A stretch of DNA of 59,179 nucleotides, from assembly GCA_017480525.1 (NCBI GenBank), contig JAFVAM010000044.1:1-59179 (forward strand). The letters run 5' to 3'. The DNA comes from Bacteroidales bacterium. Its GTDB lineage: Bacteria > Bacteroidota > Bacteroidia > Bacteroidales > P3. Shown piece after piece: positions 42,604-51,396 of the stretch. The number at the start of each line of letters is the position of its first letter. Position 1 is the first letter of the stretch. A program made the translations under genes and the position numbers. The notes beneath the pieces were generated by a model. It had not been told where the DNA came from. It ran no database searches and was given only the letters and a program-made list of their open reading frames with translations.

Positions 42604-42933
42604 ATGAATATAGAAGAACAACTACAGCAACTCTCCCGGCAGACCTGCCCGCAGCAGGTCGACGTGGTCGATGCCGTGATGGCGCAGGTGCGCCGGCACC
42701 CCTACCTGCGGCCCGTCCACAAGAACACCGCCGTATGGCGTGCCGCAGCCCTCACCGCCGCCGCCGCCGTGGCCGCCATCGTGGTCTTCAATGTGGCCAC
42801 CGTCCACTCCTACGACGAGGACCAGATAAGCGAGATGATGGCCTACGTGTCCGACTACGACTCCTACCTCTCTGTGGAGTCCGCTGCCGAACCTTTCGAC
42901 TACATCTACGGCGACCTTGAAACAGATGATTAA
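42604..42933 (+). CDS. Small single-pass membrane protein, possible anti-sigma factor
   Basis: 109 residues. A cytoplasmic N-terminal part of about 45 residues (EEQLQQLSRQTCPQQVDVVDAV) precedes one membrane segment (AAALTAAAAVAAIVVFNVATV, about 48-68) and a short acidic extracytoplasmic tail ending DYIYGDLETDD. The topology and the position behind an ECF sigma gene suggest an anti-sigma factor, but the cysteine/histidine zinc motif of ZAS-type anti-sigmas is absent, so this is inference. Confidence 0.7.
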   Translation: MNIEEQLQQLSRQTCPQQVDVVDAVMAQVRRHPYLRPVHKNTAVWRAAALTAAAAVAAIVVFNVATVHSYDEDQISEMMAYVSDYDSYLSVESAAEPFDYIYGDLETDD

Positions 42934-42954
42934 CCTTTTTTAAAACACAACGTC

Positions 42955-43392
42955 ATGAAAAAGATTTTCTTAACAGCAGCCCTCGCAGCTTTCTTGCTGC
43001 CCGGCACCGCCGCCTTTGCCCAACAGCAGAAGCGCGAACACAAGGCTCCCAAGCCCAGACCCGAAATCACCGAGATTGTCCACGACCTCAGTTCGGGACA
43101 GAAGAGCAAACTCGACGCCATCTCGAAGGAATCGAAGGAGCGTATCAGCAAGCTGCGTCGCGACCAGCGTTCCGTGCGCGACAGCATCGAGAGCCTCATG
43201 GAAGCCGACGGCGACCAGAGCCGCGCACTCTATCCGCTCTTCGACCGCGAGGCCCGCCTGCAGGCCGAGATCTCGCGCGAGATGTATGCCACCAAGCTCC
43301 GTTTCGACGAAGTGCTCAACGACGAGCAACGTGCCGAGCTGAAGGCTGCGCACAAGCGTCCCCACCATCCCCGCAAGAACAAAAAGAAGTAA
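42955..43392 (+). CDS. Spy/CpxP-like periplasmic helical protein
   Basis: 145 residues with a signal peptide (MKKIFLTAALAAFLLPGTAAFAQ). The mature part is a charged helical hairpin: ITEIVHDLSSGQKSKLDAIS, RISKLRRDQRSVRDSIESLM, DREARLQAEISREMYATKLRFDEVLNDEQRAELKAA, ending in a basic tail KRPHHPRKNKKK. The SxxQKxKL and LNDEQRAEL parts echo the LTxxQ motif of Spy/CpxP and metal-resistance proteins. It is probably an envelope stress chaperone regulated by the ECF sigma factor; that is inferred from position. Confidence 0.8.
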   Translation: MKKIFLTAALAAFLLPGTAAFAQQQKREHKAPKPRPEITEIVHDLSSGQKSKLDAISKESKERISKLRRDQRSVRDSIESLMEADGDQSRALYPLFDREARLQAEISREMYATKLRFDEVLNDEQRAELKAAHKRPHHPRKNKKK

Positions 43393-43423
43393 GCCGAAGG
43401 CGCAACAGCCTTTCTGCCCTTCA

Positions 43424-43469
43424 GGGGGCGGCAGAATGATGTCCATCAACATTCTGCCGCCCCCTTTTT
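43424..43469 (+). terminator. Strong intrinsic terminator of the ECF sigma operon
   Basis: GGGGGCGGCAGAATG (43424-43438) and CATTCTGCCGCCCCC (43450-43464) form a perfect 15-bp stem with an 11-base loop, followed by five T (43465-43469). Confidence 0.92.
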
Positions 43470-43539
43470 CTATAATATTCGCAACGGTTTCCACCCGGAG
43501 AGGCAGTTTCCGGCAAAACCACGGAATCCCCCTGTCAAG

Positions 43540-43630
43540 GGCATACCAACACCATATCATCTCCTACTGAGGTAGGAGTTGGTAGGGTGTTGGTAGGGTG
43601 ATGGTATGGAGTTGATACGGTGTTGGTGCC
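43540..43630. repeat. Nested imperfect inverted repeat with internal hairpin and GGT-rich direct repeats
   Basis: Outer arms: GGCATACCAACACCATATCA (43540-43559) and TGATACGGTGTTGGTGCC (43613-43630), complementary with one mismatch and two unpaired bases. Inside lies a perfect hairpin CTCCTAC-TGAG-GTAGGAG (43561-43578), followed by repeated GTTGGTAGGGTG-like units (43578-43610). No T tract follows. Confidence 0.7.
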
Positions 43631-43801
43631 TATTTGATGCTGACTATCAATGTTTTATATGTTTGTTTTTTGCGTAATGCGCTGTAAACATGCATTTTGA
43701 GTGTCAAAAAAACGTTGTAACCTGCTGATTTCCAATTTTGGTTTTCAGGGGGTACTTGGGATGTCTTCCGGGTCGAAAAAAAAAGAAAAAAATAATGTTT
43801 G

Positions 43802-43833
43802 TTTGCTTTTTTTCGGAAAAAGTTGTATGTTTG
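43802..43833 (+). promoter_or_regulatory. Full Bacteroidota-type promoter (TTTG-N20-TATGTTTG)
   Basis: TTTG at 43802-43805 and TATGTTTG at 43826-43833 are 20 bases apart, a near-consensus arrangement (TTTG, about 19-21 bases, TAnnTTTG). It precedes the tiny ORF and the T9SS type A protein; the predicted leader is about 60 bases. Confidence 0.75.
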
Positions 43834-43898
43834 CAGATGATGGATTGAGGTGTGTGATTATTTAAAGCGTTGTGTGATAATTTATTAACCATGAAAAT

Positions 43899-44033
43899 AT
43901 GAAACGCCAAACTCTTTTTTGGGTAATTGTGGCCCTGCTGTCCTTCGTGGCGGTGCAGAATAGTGCAACAGGGCTATGTAGTTCGTATGATGTGAAAAGA
44001 TATGAATATCAAATAAGTGAAATATGCAGATGA
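43899..44033 (+). CDS. 44-residue ORF with signal-peptide-like start, coupled to the next gene
   Basis: ATG 43899 to TGA 44033. MKRQTLFWVIVALLSFVAVQ is signal-peptide-like, then NSATGLCSSYDVKRYEYQIS and a few more residues. The TGA overlaps an ATG at 44030 (ATGA) that begins the T9SS protein. The hydrophobic part shares a VAVQ stretch with the signal peptide of the next gene, so it may be a duplicated and truncated signal sequence or a small leader ORF. Whether it is translated is unknown. Confidence 0.4.
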   Translation: MKRQTLFWVIVALLSFVAVQNSATGLCSSYDVKRYEYQISEICR

Positions 44034-45337
44034 GATTTTTAATAACGGCCTTTTTGGTTGTGGCGGTGCAGTCGGTGGTTGTGGCGCAGGCCAATGTGAA
44101 TCAAAGGGATACGCTGTGCAGATATCCTTTCTTCCACAACCCATACCTGCACGAGACGGGCGATATCGGGGATTCTGTACAATGTACTGTGTGTTATAAT
44201 TGGGGAGAAAAGCCTTTTTTCGGATATGGATATACAGAAGAAGGTTTACCGTTTGGCACTCCGTATAATTATGATATCCACGATATTCCAGCGGCCTACG
44301 GGTATCCGAACGACACCACCCTCAAGGTTTTGGGAGTGGCCGTAAAACCAGTGATGTTGTTGCAGTATGCTGACTCGGTGATCCTGTATGACGAGAATAT
44401 GAACATCCTCGGCAGCGTGTGGTGCGATCGTGACTTTTGGCAATCGGATCCGTATTCGGACACGACGTGTCATTTCTTTTTCATTCCCGGTATAGTGAAT
44501 CAGTCGAGAGGTTCAAACCGCTGCGTCTACTCAATTTTAAATTATGTGCCAGGGGAGTATGGCCTGTTTTTTTATTTTTTCGATGAACCTGTGTATGTAA
44601 AGGGGAATTATTATCTGGAACCCAGAGAACATAGTCATTACGCATCAGATTGTTCAACCATTGTGGAGTATCACGATCCGCCGTATCATTTCTCCCCGAT
44701 ACCCCTCAGGATCAAAAACGGGCCTGGCGGCACGTGGACGGACACCGTTGTGTACCGCATTGTGCCGCCGATGTTTCTGATCATAGAGCGCGAGTGCCAC
44801 GATGTGGAGGGAGTGCGGATTATGTGGGACGAGTGGGGGTGCCTGAATGTGTCGTGGGACAGCTCGGAGCGCCAGACGCAGTGGGTGCTGGAGCTGACGG
44901 GACCCGACGGGGTGCGGCTGGACACGGTGGACAGCTGCCGCCACAGCTATTGCGGGCTGGACGGCATGAGCCACTACGATGTGCGGTTGCGGGCGCAGTG
45001 TGTCCAGCCGGGCGCCCGCACGTGGAGCAACTGGACGGAGTCCTATCCGACGGGCAACCTGTCGGCGGACGAGGTCGTAGACGGGGAGCACCGGCTAACG
45101 CTGTGGCCGAACCCTGCGGAGGACTATGTGGATGTGGACCTTGGGGGCGGAGCCTGGTGCATGGAGGGTGGAGAGCTGACGGTGGTGGACGGTGCGGGTC
45201 GCGTGGTGATGCGCGAGAGCGTGAAGTCCGGGGAGGGCCGCCACAGGCTGTCGACGGCGTCGCTGCCGCACGGCAGTTACCATGTGAGGCTGACGTCGCC
45301 GGAAGGTGTCTTCGGACGCACACTCCTCGTGAAGTGA
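44030..45337 (+). CDS. Exported protein with T9SS type A sorting domain
   Basis: 435 residues from ATG 44030 (MRFLITAFLVVAVQSVVVAQA, signal peptide); ATG 44024 adds two residues. The N-terminal half (to about residue 250) is a Tyr/Phe/Asp-rich domain I do not recognise. A fibronectin-III-like stretch follows (about 265-345, CLNVSWDSSERQTQWVLEL, YDVRLRAQCV). The last 75 residues are a type A sorting domain: LTLWPNPAEDYVDVDL, a TVVDGAGRVV turn and HGSYHVRLTSPEGVFGRTLLVK. The first 750 bases are markedly AT-richer than the rest, so the gene looks mosaic. It is expected at the cell surface or secreted. Confidence 0.8.
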   Translation: MRFLITAFLVVAVQSVVVAQANVNQRDTLCRYPFFHNPYLHETGDIGDSVQCTVCYNWGEKPFFGYGYTEEGLPFGTPYNYDIHDIPAAYGYPNDTTLKVLGVAVKPVMLLQYADSVILYDENMNILGSVWCDRDFWQSDPYSDTTCHFFFIPGIVNQSRGSNRCVYSILNYVPGEYGLFFYFFDEPVYVKGNYYLEPREHSHYASDCSTIVEYHDPPYHFSPIPLRIKNGPGGTWTDTVVYRIVPPMFLIIERECHDVEGVRIMWDEWGCLNVSWDSSERQTQWVLELTGPDGVRLDTVDSCRHSYCGLDGMSHYDVRLRAQCVQPGARTWSNWTESYPTGNLSADEVVDGEHRLTLWPNPAEDYVDVDLGGGAWCMEGGELTVVDGAGRVVMRESVKSGEGRHRLSTASLPHGSYHVRLTSPEGVFGRTLLVK

Positions 45338-45352
45338 ATGAAGAGAAGGAAG

Positions 45353-45440
45353 AATGAGGAGTGAAGAATCGGCAGGCGCGGTTTTTGTACTACGTCAGCC
45401 CTTTTCCCTTGTTGCGGTGAAAAATTCTTCATTCTTCATT
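45353..45440. repeat. Imperfect inverted repeat between T9SS gene and leuS
   Basis: AATGAGGAGTGAAGAAT (45353-45369) and ATTCTTCATTCTTCATT (45424-45440) pair with two mismatches, and T-rich sequence follows. It may terminate transcription of the upstream gene. The purine-rich motif resembles the repeats after folC. Confidence 0.5.
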
Positions 45441-45448
45441 TTTCGTTT

Positions 45449-45478
45449 TTTGTGGTATTGTTTTTTTTAGTATATTTG
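45449..45478 (+). promoter_or_regulatory. leuS: Bacteroidota-type promoter for leuS (TTTG-N18-TATATTTG)
   Basis: TATATTTG at 45471-45478 matches the -7 consensus and TTTG at 45449-45452 is 18 bases upstream. The leader to the ATG at 45525 is about 40 bases. I see no T-box or leader peptide. Confidence 0.65.
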
Positions 45479-45524
45479 CATTCTACGGCACAGAGAGTTG
45501 CCGTGCATAATATATTGAAATAAA

Positions 45525-48368
45525 ATGGAGTATAATTTCAGCGAGATTGAGCCGAGATGGCAAAAATACTGGCGCGAGCATGGGGTGTACCATGTGGAGA
45601 ACGCCAATGAGGGGCTGTCGCGGCCGCATTTTTATGTTTTGGACATGTTTCCCTATCCGTCGGGGGCGGGTCTCCATGTGGGGCATCCGCTGGGCTATAT
45701 AGCGAGTGACATTTATGCGCGCTACAAGCGTCTGCAGGGCTACAATGTGCTGCATCCGATGGGCTATGACGCCTACGGCCTGCCCGCTGAGCAGTACGCC
45801 ATCCAGACGGGTCAGCACCCGGCGGTGACGACGGAGATGAACATAGAGCGCTATCGCGAGCAGCTGGACAAGATAGGTTTCAGTTTCGACTGGGACCGCG
45901 AGGTGCGGACTTGCGACCCGAAGTATTACAAATGGACTCAGTGGACTTTTATCCAGCTTTTCAACCATTACTATGACAACACACTGCGCAAGGCCATGCC
46001 GACAGCGGACCTGGAGAAGCGTTTTGCGGAGCGCGGCAGCGAGGGACTCGACGCCGCTTGCACAGAGGCGCTGGCTTTCACAGCCGAGGAATGGAACGGA
46101 TGGGACGAGGCGAAGCGGCGTCAGGTGCTGATGAACTACCGCCTGGCCTATCTGGCCGACATCCCGGTGAACTGGTGTGCCGAGTTGGGCACGGTGCTGG
46201 CCAACGACGAGGTGGTGAACGGTCTGAGTGTGCGTGGCGGCTATCCTGTGGAGCGGCGGCTGATGAAGCAGTGGAGCCTGCGGATTACGGCATACGCGCA
46301 GCGTCTGGTGGACGGGCTGGAGCAGGTGGACTGGACGGATTCGCTGAAGGAAATCCAGCGCAACTGGATTGGCCGGAGTGAGGGTGCGGCGGTGAACTTC
46401 AGAGTGGAGGGGGGAGAATGGACAATGGAGATTTTCACCACCCGGCCCGACACGATTTTCGGTGTGACGTTTATGGTGCTCTGTCCGGAGCATGAGTTGA
46501 TAGAGAGTCTGACCACGCCGGAGCAGAAGGCGGAGGTGGAGGCCTACGTGAGCTGGGCCAAGAACCGGTCGGAGCGCGAGCGTCAGGCGGAGGTGAAGAG
46601 GGTGAGCGGTGTGTTCACCGGTTCCTATGCTGTCAACCCGCTGACGGAGGAGAAGATACCGATCTGGGTTAGCGACTATGTTCTGGCGGGCTATGGCACG
46701 GGTGCCATCATGGCGGTGCCGGCGCATGACAGCCGCGACTTTGCCTTTGCGAAGCATTTCGGCCTGCCGATACGTCAGGTGGTGAGTTTGGAGAAGGACG
46801 TTGTGAGCGACCCCGCGATGTGGACGGAGAGCATGGACTCCAAGACGGGCTACTCCGTCAACAGCGGTTTTGTGACGGGCATGAAGGTGAAGGAGGCCAT
46901 GGCCGCCGTCATCGACAAGATAGAGGCTCTTGGCATCGGCCACCGCACGGTGAACTACCGTCTGCGCGACGCCATCTTCAGCCGCCAGCGATACTGGGGC
47001 GAGCCTTTCCCGATCTATTATAAAGAGTCGAAGAGCGGGGCATCCGCTGTTCCCTATACGATTCCTGAGGAGTGCCTGCCGCTGGAACTTCCGGAGGTGA
47101 GCGATTTCAAGCCTACGGCCACTGGCGAGCCTCCGCTGGGTCACGCACAGCAGTGGGCCTGGGACGAGGCAAACCGTCGCGTGGTGGACAAGGACCTGAT
47201 AGACAACGAGACGGTCTACCCTTTGGAATTGAGCACCATGCCGGGTTTTGCGGGCAGCAGCGGCTACTATCTGCGCTATATGGATCCGCGGAACGACAAG
47301 GAGTATTTCTCCGAGCAGGCCGTGGACTACTGGCAGAACGTAGACCTCTATGTTGGCGGCGCGGAACACGGCACGGGGCACCTCATCTACGCCCGATTCT
47401 GGAACAAGTTCCTCTTCGACCTCGGCCTGGCCAAGAAAGAAGAGCCATTCCAGAAGCTTGTCAACCAGGGCATGATTCAGGGACGGTCGAACTTCGTATA
47501 TCGCTCGAAACAGGACAACGGTCTCTTTGTCTCGAAGGGGCTGATAAAGAATATGGACGACGTTACGCCCATCCACGTGGACATCAACATTGTGGACAAC
47601 GATGTGCTCGACGTGGAACGGTTCCGCCAGTGGCGGCCGGAATTCGCGGAGGCCCGTTTCGAGCTGGAAGAGGGCAAGTATGTGTGCGGATGGGAGGTGG
47701 AGAAGATGAGCAAGAGCATGTTCAATGTGCAGAATCCCGACGACCTCGTGGCGCGCTACGGCGCCGACACTCTGAGGCTCTACGAGATGTTCCTCGGTCC
47801 CGTGGAGCAGGCCAAGCCGTGGGACACGAAGGGCATTGAGGGTGTGCACAGGTTCCTGAAGAAGTTCTGGCGTCTCTTTGAGGGGCTGAACGACGATGCT
47901 CCGACCAAGGAGGAACTGAAAGTGCTGCACCAGACCATCAAGAAGATTACGGACGACATCGAGCGCTTCTCGTTCAATACGTCGGTCTCTACGTTCATGA
48001 TCTGTACGAACACGCTGACGGAACTGAAATGCGGCAAGCGGGAGGTGCTGAAACCTATCGTGGTGCTCATTGCGCCGTTTGCGCCCCACATGGCTGAAGA
48101 GTTGTGGCACCAGATGGGCGAGGAAGGCACTGTGTGTGCCGCGCACTGGCCGCAATACGACCCTCAGCTGATGGCAGAGGATACGGTGAAGTATCCGGTG
48201 CAGTTCAACGGCAAGATGCGCTTCATGATGGAGCTGCCGGCCTCCTGTACGCAGGAGGAGGCGGTGGCGGCGGTCAAGGCCGCCCCGGAAAGCGCAAAGT
48301 GGTTGAACGGCGCCGAACCCAAGAAAGTCGTCTTCGTGCCGAAGAAGATTATCAATATTGTGGTGTGA
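45525..48368 (+). CDS. leuS: Leucyl-tRNA synthetase
   Basis: 947 residues, as usual for this phylum. It charges tRNA-Leu in the cytoplasm. The class I HIGH motif is HVGH at residues 51-54 ([21 protein letters not shown]). The editing (CP1) domain holds [16 protein letters not shown] and the [20 protein letters not shown] loop. KMSKS is at residues 727-731. The C-terminal anticodon-binding domain ends [18 protein letters not shown]. All parts are intact. Confidence 0.97.
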   Translation: MEYNFSEIEPRWQKYWREHGVYHVENANEGLSRPHFYVLDMFPYPSGAGLHVGHPLGYIASDIYARYKRLQGYNVLHPMGYDAYGLPAEQYAIQTGQHPAVTTEMNIERYREQLDKIGFSFDWDREVRTCDPKYYKWTQWTFIQLFNHYYDNTLRKAMPTADLEKRFAERGSEGLDAACTEALAFTAEEWNGWDEAKRRQVLMNYRLAYLADIPVNWCAELGTVLANDEVVNGLSVRGGYPVERRLMKQWSLRITAYAQRLVDGLEQVDWTDSLKEIQRNWIGRSEGAAVNFRVEGGEWTMEIFTTRPDTIFGVTFMVLCPEHELIESLTTPEQKAEVEAYVSWAKNRSERERQAEVKRVSGVFTGSYAVNPLTEEKIPIWVSDYVLAGYGTGAIMAVPAHDSRDFAFAKHFGLPIRQVVSLEKDVVSDPAMWTESMDSKTGYSVNSGFVTGMKVKEAMAAVIDKIEALGIGHRTVNYRLRDAIFSRQRYWGEPFPIYYKESKSGASAVPYTIPEECLPLELPEVSDFKPTATGEPPLGHAQQWAWDEANRRVVDKDLIDNETVYPLELSTMPGFAGSSGYYLRYMDPRNDKEYFSEQAVDYWQNVDLYVGGAEHGTGHLIYARFWNKFLFDLGLAKKEEPFQKLVNQGMIQGRSNFVYRSKQDNGLFVSKGLIKNMDDVTPIHVDINIVDNDVLDVERFRQWRPEFAEARFELEEGKYVCGWEVEKMSKSMFNVQNPDDLVARYGADTLRLYEMFLGPVEQAKPWDTKGIEGVHRFLKKFWRLFEGLNDDAPTKEELKVLHQTIKKITDDIERFSFNTSVSTFMICTNTLTELKCGKREVLKPIVVLIAPFAPHMAEELWHQMGEEGTVCAAHWPQYDPQLMAEDTVKYPVQFNGKMRFMMELPASCTQEEAVAAVKAAPESAKWLNGAEPKKVVFVPKKIINIVV

Positions 48369-48427
48369 GTTGTGGTTTTTGAACTAAAAGTACATAGTGT
48401 CTCACTAAAATACAACTAATAAAAATA

Positions 48428-49387
48428 ATGCTGAGTAGACATTTTTTGAGGAGCAAGGTGCTGCAGGCGGTGTATGCCGGGCGCTGTGAGGAGGTGGACA
48501 ACATCGGAGTGAGCCGAGATTTCGACTATCACATCGGCAAGTTGAACGAACTGGGAGTGCTTCAAGTGCTTCTGCTTCCGCGAATCGTGGAGGCGGGACA
48601 GGGCGTGATGGAAGAAGGGAAGAAGAAGTTCCGTCCTTCGGAAGAGGAACGCAATCCGAGCATGAAGCTTGTGGAGAACGAGTTCATCCGCAGGATGGCG
48701 GACAACTTCGAATTGAAGAAGCATGCGGAAAAGTGGGGCGGATGCTGGGACCTGCACGAGGACCTGGTGAGAGAGGCGTTCCTGGAGTTCCGCAAGCGCG
48801 ACGAGTATAAGAAATATGTGAACGACGAGGAGCATACCTTCGAGAAGGACAAGGAGTTTGCCATCTTGATGTTCCGCTATCTGATGAACCGCGAGGCGCT
48901 GAGGACGGTGTTGGGGGAGAGAAGCCTGTTGTGGGAGGACGATTTTGACCAGATAGCACAGTATAACTTCATGATGCTGAAGACGCTGACGGAGGAGGAT
49001 TTCGACGAGGCGATGATGTGGCCAGTGATGTACGACAAGAGGGTTGAGAAGGATGAGGCCGACATGGTTTTCGCGCGTCAGCTGCTGCGCGACACGATGG
49101 CTTTGCGCGACGAGGCGGAAGAGCTGATCAAAAGTCACCTGCAGGGATGGGAGTTCGAGAGAGTGTCGAGGATGGATGTGCTGCTGATCAACATGGCAGT
49201 GGCCGAACTGACGGGTTGCCCGTCGATTCCCGAGAAGGTGACAGTGGACGAATACATCGAACTGTCTAAGGAATTTAGTTCAGACCGTAGCAAGTTGTTT
49301 ATCAATGGTATATTGGATAAACTGGTGTCCGAGTTGCGCTCGAAGGGGCGCATCAACAAGAGCGGACGTGGGCTGATAGATAATTGA
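48428..49387 (+). CDS. nusB: Transcription antitermination factor NusB (long form)
   Basis: 319 residues. It starts MLSRHFLRSKVLQAVYAG, the NusB N-terminus, and ends with the conserved half: RMDVLLINMAVAELTGCPSIPEKVTVDEYIELSKEFSSDRSKLFINGILDKLV. The middle is about 150 residues longer than in E. coli NusB (139 residues), as is usual in Bacteroidota. It forms part of the rrn antitermination complex. It is the first gene of a nusB-DUF1573-yajC-ybbR-coaE cluster. Confidence 0.93.
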   Translation: MLSRHFLRSKVLQAVYAGRCEEVDNIGVSRDFDYHIGKLNELGVLQVLLLPRIVEAGQGVMEEGKKKFRPSEEERNPSMKLVENEFIRRMADNFELKKHAEKWGGCWDLHEDLVREAFLEFRKRDEYKKYVNDEEHTFEKDKEFAILMFRYLMNREALRTVLGERSLLWEDDFDQIAQYNFMMLKTLTEEDFDEAMMWPVMYDKRVEKDEADMVFARQLLRDTMALRDEAEELIKSHLQGWEFERVSRMDVLLINMAVAELTGCPSIPEKVTVDEYIELSKEFSSDRSKLFINGILDKLVSELRSKGRINKSGRGLIDN

Positions 49388-49513
49388 GAGGTGTGGGAGG
49401 CCGTTTGCGGAGTCATGCACCGCGAAGAATGGAATGCCTTTGGAAGCGGTGTCTCACACAACGAAGGAGATGGAGAGCAAACAGACTAATAATTGACATA
49501 TAAAGAGAAAAAA

Positions 49514-49990
49514 ATGAAGAACGTGATTCTGTCATGGAAAGGAGCAGGGCTGCTTGTGTGCCAAATGGCTTTGGTGGCAATGCTGACGCTGACGGGCTGC
49601 AGCAGCAAGGGAGAGACGGTGGATGTGGACCTTATCAACAATCCCAACAGTGCGTCGGGCTACGACGAGAGTGCCAAGATGCCTGTGATTACCTTCGACC
49701 AGGACCTGCATGATTTCGGTCGTCTGTCGGAAGGGGAGAATATCAGCTACAGCTTCCATTTCCGCAACACCGGCAATGCCGACCTGATTATCAGCGGGTG
49801 CGGTGCCACATGTGGATGTACGGTGGCGAGCTATCCGAAAAACCGTATCGCTCCCGGCGACGACGGCTATATCACCGTTTCGTTCAACAGTTCGGGAAAG
49901 AGTGGACAGCAGTATCAAGAAGTGACGGTGATGAGCAACGCGCAGCCGGCGCGCGCCAAGTTGCGCATCACTGCCCAAGTGGGGAGATGA
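49514..49990 (+). CDS. DUF1573 lipoprotein
   Basis: 158 residues from ATG 49514; the in-frame ATG at 49493 would put MTYKEKK before a lipoprotein signal. The signal ends TLTGC (lipid Cys near residue 29). The mature part is an Ig-like DUF1573 domain: FDQDLHDFGRLSEGENISYSF, RNTGNADLIISGCGATCGCT and IAPGDDGYITVSFNSSGKSG, the hallmark segments. Function unknown; such proteins are frequent next to yajC in this phylum. Confidence 0.9.
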   Translation: MKNVILSWKGAGLLVCQMALVAMLTLTGCSSKGETVDVDLINNPNSASGYDESAKMPVITFDQDLHDFGRLSEGENISYSFHFRNTGNADLIISGCGATCGCTVASYPKNRIAPGDDGYITVSFNSSGKSGQQYQEVTVMSNAQPARAKLRITAQVGR

Positions 49991-50077
49991 TGGGTGGAGA
50001 GTGTGAACACCATGTCAACATAATGGAATTCGTTAACAATTCAAAACAATATTTTATAACAGACAGAATTTACGACA

Positions 50078-50404
50078 ATGAAATTGACACAGTTTATTCT
50101 TTTGCAGGCCGAAGGCCAGCAGCCGGGCGGTATGGGAAGCTCGATGATTTTCATCATCCTCATTCTTGTAGTGATGTGGGTGTTGATGCTGCGACCGCAG
50201 CGCAAGAAGGAGAAGGAGGAGCGCAAGTTCCGCGAAGGTCTCCAGAAGGGCAATCGAGTGCTGTTTTCGGGTGGCATCTACGGAAAGGTACACTCCGTCG
50301 GCACCACCACGGTGGAAGTGGAGGTGGCCAACGGCGTGGTGATGACTGTCGAGAAGAGCATGGTGCAGCCTGCTCCCGAAAGCAAGGACGAGGAGAAGAA
50401 ATAA
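50078..50404 (+). CDS. yajC: Preprotein translocase subunit YajC
   Basis: 108 residues. One membrane segment near residues 21-39 (SSMIFIILILVVMWVLMLRP) precedes the conserved RPQRKKEKEERKFREGLQKGNRVLFSGGIYGKV region and ends VEKSMVQPAPESKDEEKK. YajC associates with SecDF and the Sec translocon. It lies 10 bases before the ybbR-like gene. Confidence 0.95.
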   Translation: MKLTQFILLQAEGQQPGGMGSSMIFIILILVVMWVLMLRPQRKKEKEERKFREGLQKGNRVLFSGGIYGKVHSVGTTTVEVEVANGVVMTVEKSMVQPAPESKDEEKK

Positions 50405-50414
50405 ATCCAACTCT

Positions 50415-51386
50415 ATGCGTGGCAGGCAGATACGCACTTTTCTGGTGATATTGTCGCTGACTACTTTGGTGTGGGCGGCTGTCGTCATGTCGGAAGACAA
50501 GGAGTATCTGTTTGCCGTGAGAGTGGAGATGGAAGGCTTCGATGCCAAGCGTTTCGCGGTGGTGGAGGCCGACTCGTCGGTCACGCTTTTCGTGGAATCA
50601 TCGGGGTTCAACGCTATGCTGATGAGTCTGCGGCGTGATCCAACGGTATTGAATGTCAATATGAAAGGCGAGTCGGTCAGGGACTATACGCGTCGGAACG
50701 ACAGCGGTGTGGAACAGCATCGATCGGTAGCTGTTGCCGACCTCTCTGCCGAGGTTGCCAAGATGCTATCTGTCCACGGTCTGCGGCATATCGGCAGCGC
50801 CAAAGACTCCCTGTCTCTGGTGCTCTGTGAACGCGGAGTGCGTGTCTTCCGCCCATCGTTGGAGAAGTTGAAAATCAACTTCTCCGATGGCTACGGACTC
50901 TATGGAGATCCCAAGGTTGTACCCTCCACGGTGACGCTCTATGGTCCCGAGGAGGTGCTGGCATCTATCGCCGCTGTGGGCGTGGCACCCATGGAACTCG
51001 ACAATGTTTCGGAGACGGGCATCCATCGTGTGCCGCTCGACTGCCAGTGGAAAACGCTTGGCGATGTACAGGCCTCTGTCGAAGCCATCGCGGTACAAAT
51101 CCCTGTCCGCCGTCAGGTGGAGCGGAAGTTTACCGTGCCGGTGAAGGTGGTGGGCGCCGACACCTCGATGCACCTGCGTCTTTATCCCGAAAGGGTGACG
51201 CTCAGCGTATGGGTGGCACAGGACGACCTCGCAGCGGTCACCGCCGACCGTTTCAGCGTCTCGGTGGACATGGCAGACATACGCATGGGCTTGCCGAAAC
51301 TGAAGGTTGACATCGACCGCTTCCCCACCAATGTCCGCGTCCGTAGCCTTGTACCGGAGGAGATAGAGTATGTTGTAATCCAATAG
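50415..51386 (+). CDS. YbbR-like (CdaR-type) membrane-anchored protein
   Basis: 323 residues. A single N-terminal membrane anchor (about residues 7-25, RTFLVILSLTTLVWAAVVM) is followed by extracytoplasmic YbbR-type beta domains: KINFSDGYGLYGDPKVVPSTVTLYGPEEVL is the best recognised segment. In Firmicutes YbbR/CdaR regulates the diadenylate cyclase; no cdaA is in this window, and in Bacteroidota the gene is commonly found here between yajC and coaE. Confidence 0.88.
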   Translation: MRGRQIRTFLVILSLTTLVWAAVVMSEDKEYLFAVRVEMEGFDAKRFAVVEADSSVTLFVESSGFNAMLMSLRRDPTVLNVNMKGESVRDYTRRNDSGVEQHRSVAVADLSAEVAKMLSVHGLRHIGSAKDSLSLVLCERGVRVFRPSLEKLKINFSDGYGLYGDPKVVPSTVTLYGPEEVLASIAAVGVAPMELDNVSETGIHRVPLDCQWKTLGDVQASVEAIAVQIPVRRQVERKFTVPVKVVGADTSMHLRLYPERVTLSVWVAQDDLAAVTADRFSVSVDMADIRMGLPKLKVDIDRFPTNVRVRSLVPEEIEYVVIQ

Positions 51387-51396
51387 ATATAACCCG

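Larger units (their letters stand above)
43470..43898. other. AT-rich intergenic region with nested inverted repeats and a promoter
   Basis: About 430 bases. After the terminator comes a nested inverted-repeat structure (43540-43630, listed separately), then AT-rich DNA, a consensus promoter and the start of a tiny ORF. No other coding frame or tRNA seen. Confidence 0.6.

Noticed and set aside
45483..48155. An 890-codon open frame on the minus strand opposite leuS
   Set aside because: It is an antisense shadow of an intact leucyl-tRNA synthetase gene; its translation is His/Arg/Leu-rich without domains.
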